This document shows positions 4,505 to 5,443 of a DNA stretch of 5,443 bases, piece after piece (within the stretch, counting starts at the first letter, position 1; each line of letters opens with the position of its first letter). Position numbers and translations under genes: made by a program. Origin of the DNA: an uncultured Chloroflexota bacterium. GTDB taxonomy: Bacteria > Chloroflexota > Anaerolineae > Promineifilales > Promineifilaceae. The notes beneath the pieces were generated by a model. The model made no database searches. It was not told the origin of the DNA and worked only from the letters and a program-made list of their open reading frames with translations. The stretch lies in the NCBI GenBank assembly GCA_937958365.1, contig CALFEW010000903.1:1-5443 (forward strand). Direction: 5' to 3'.

Positions 4505-5443
4505 TTAACCCAGCTCAACCAGGTAAGACGGCCGTTTGGGGAACAATATCGGCAGCAGCACGGTTGCTTCTTCGTTGGCCCAGCAGTCCACATGCAGGTG
4601 GCGCAGTTCTTCCAGGCTGCGATGGCCGAACACCATATGCAGGAAGGTCAGTTCGGGAAAGGCGGCGTCGCCTTCTTCCAGGCGTTTGGCTTCGTAGCTG
4701 CCGACGGTGGTAAGACGGCCATTCTCGAACCCCAATGTCAACCTGTCCCGGTAAAAGTTCACACGAGTTGTGCCGGTATGGCCGGCCATCACACTGGCGG
4801 CCAGCCGATTTTCCAACACCGGCGCGACGTGGCGTAAGAAACCAGGCAGGTCCGGCACACGGATGTACCAGGCATAAGACGGGTAGCTTGTCGGCAGTTC
4901 GCGCGGCAGGGCGTCGTAAATGCGGTGGGCGCTGCTGAAGCGAAAGACGATTTTGCGCAGCGCTTTTTTGCGCTCAGGATTCAGGCGCAGGGCTTCGCGG
5001 GTAAAGTAGCGCAGCAGAAACAGCCCGACGGCGCGCCAGGAATGGCCGGCCTGCACGCCCAACTCGCGCAGCACAAAGCTGTTGTCATGGGTGCTGTATT
5101 CCAGATAAGCGACGGGCTGCGGGGTGGGAACGGCCGTTTCCACCATATACACGTGCCGGGCGTACTCTGAATCCCGATGCGCCGTAAACATCTCATACTG
5201 CCAGAGACGCTCATCCCGCGTGCGCGACAACAGACTTCCGGCGCAAAACGCTTCATACAGCGTCTTCAGGACCGGGATGTCGGCCGCGGTGGCCGGCCGT
5301 ACCCGGTAAGGCTCTTCTTCCACCGCCACCGGCGTCTTGTCCAGATTCAGGTGATACACCCGCCCGCCACCCAGATTTACCGTCATTTCATAACCAAACT
5401 GGCGGTAATACCAGGGGATGCCCGTGATCGCCTGCACCTGTTC
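4505..5443 (-). CDS. GNAT-family N-acetyltransferase with SCP2-like C-terminal domain (5' end missing)
   Basis: The gene runs off the right edge. The reading frame is open to 5443 (EQVQAITGIPWYY...), so the GTG at 5437 is not a real start. The visible 312 residues begin near the end of a first GNAT domain: GIPWYYRQFGYEM is the usual closing strand motif (about 9-21, counted from the window edge). A second GNAT-like domain begins at about YRVRPATAADIPVLKTLYEA (46-65) and runs to about 196. The remainder, from about 203, resembles a sterol-carrier (SCP2-like) domain, with APVLENRLAAS, FYRDRLTLGFENGRL and HMVFGHRSLEELR. Related layouts occur in Eis-type acetyltransferases, which acetylate amines using acetyl-CoA in the cytoplasm. 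The substrate is unknown. The stop is TAA at 4507-4505. A 72-bp gap filled by an inverted repeat separates it from mmuM, so operon membership is uncertain. Confidence 0.85.
   Translation of the reverse strand, partial: EQVQAITGIPWYYRQFGYEMTVNLGGGRVYHLNLDKTPVAVEEEPYRVRPATAADIPVLKTLYEAFCAGSLLSRTRDERLWQYEMFTAHRDSEYARHVYMVETAVPTPQPVAYLEYSTHDNSFVLRELGVQAGHSWRAVGLFLLRYFTREALRLNPERKKALRKIVFRFSSAHRIYDALPRELPTSYPSYAWYIRVPDLPGFLRHVAPVLENRLAASVMAGHTGTTRVNFYRDRLTLGFENGRLTTVGSYEAKRLEEGDAAFPELTFLHMVFGHRSLEELRHLHVDCWANEEATVLLPILFPKRPSYLVELG

Larger units (their letters stand above)
206..5137. repeat. Dispersed octamer palindrome ACGGCCGT, 12 perfect copies
   Basis: Perfect copies start at 206, 465, 1151, 1587, 2630, 2753, 3449, 3756, 3863, 4081, 4528 and 5130. 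Eleven lie in genes and one (1587-1594) in the SPFH-M28 gap. Codon phase varies: ACG-GCC-GTN (Thr-Ala-Val) six times, xAC-GGC-CGT (Asn/His-Gly-Arg) three times, and xxA-CGG-CCG-T (Arg-Pro) twice. At the estimated base composition roughly 0.1-0.2 copies would be expected by chance in this length. Spacing is irregular (107 to 1043 bp). The site contains the EagI core CGGCCG. The functional role is unknown. Confidence 0.9.

Noticed and set aside
4160..4837. 225-codon plus-strand open frame spanning the GNAT-mmuM gap
   Set aside because: It crosses two real minus-strand genes and the inverted repeat, has no domain-like pattern and no promoter or Shine-Dalgarno evidence.
5435..5437. GTG at 5437 as the start of the acetyltransferase
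   Set aside because: The frame stays open to the window edge, and the residues there belong to the end of a first GNAT domain, so the real start lies outside.
1..5443. tRNA, rRNA, CRISPR array, insertion sequence or known riboswitch
   Set aside because: I looked for cloverleaf-like elements, regularly spaced repeats, transposase-like frames and terminal inverted repeats, and saw none on either strand.

Overview
The window looks like chromosomal DNA from an uncultured or poorly studied bacterium, most plausibly of the phylum Chloroflexota (Anaerolineae or Caldilineae type). This rests on protein style: a lipobox and Pro-rich linker on a secreted M28 peptidase with a C-terminal FN3 domain, and a tandem GNAT plus SCP2-like protein. 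It also rests on base composition, which I estimate by eye at the mid-to-high fifties %GC. No rRNA, marker gene or database search supports the assignment, so it is inference.

Layout, left to right. A few codons of a rightward gene end at 50. A strong bidirectional terminator hairpin (82-120) follows. Everything else lies on the minus strand and is transcribed right to left. In transcription order: a 5'-truncated GNAT/SCP2-like acetyltransferase (running off the right edge to 4505); an MmuM-type homocysteine S-methyltransferase (4432-3473); an EamA/DMT transporter (3483-2587) overlapping it by 11 bp; a 208-bp spacer with a possible promoter; a slipin-type SPFH/stomatin protein (2378-1602); and a lipoprotein M28 metallopeptidase with an FN3 domain (1531-167).

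Functionally, the clearest unit is the methyltransferase plus transporter pair. Overlapping genes and a good Shine-Dalgarno inside the upstream gene suggest translational coupling. The pair may take up and use a methylated sulfur compound such as S-methylmethionine, with a DMT carrier in place of the usual MmuP permease. The SPFH protein and the peptidase both sit at the cell membrane, but nothing shows that they act together.

The most striking signal is not a gene. The perfect octamer palindrome ACGGCCGT occurs 12 times in 5.4 kb. It falls in all three codon phases and once between genes, and all six Thr-Ala-Val tripeptides in the window are encoded by it. This resembles the highly iterated palindrome HIP1 of cyanobacteria, with a different sequence. 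A second pattern is a pair of long inverted repeats placed immediately before two genes that lack a Shine-Dalgarno, both ending in a similar GTTTCC tail. I see no CRISPR array, transposon, prophage or defence system.
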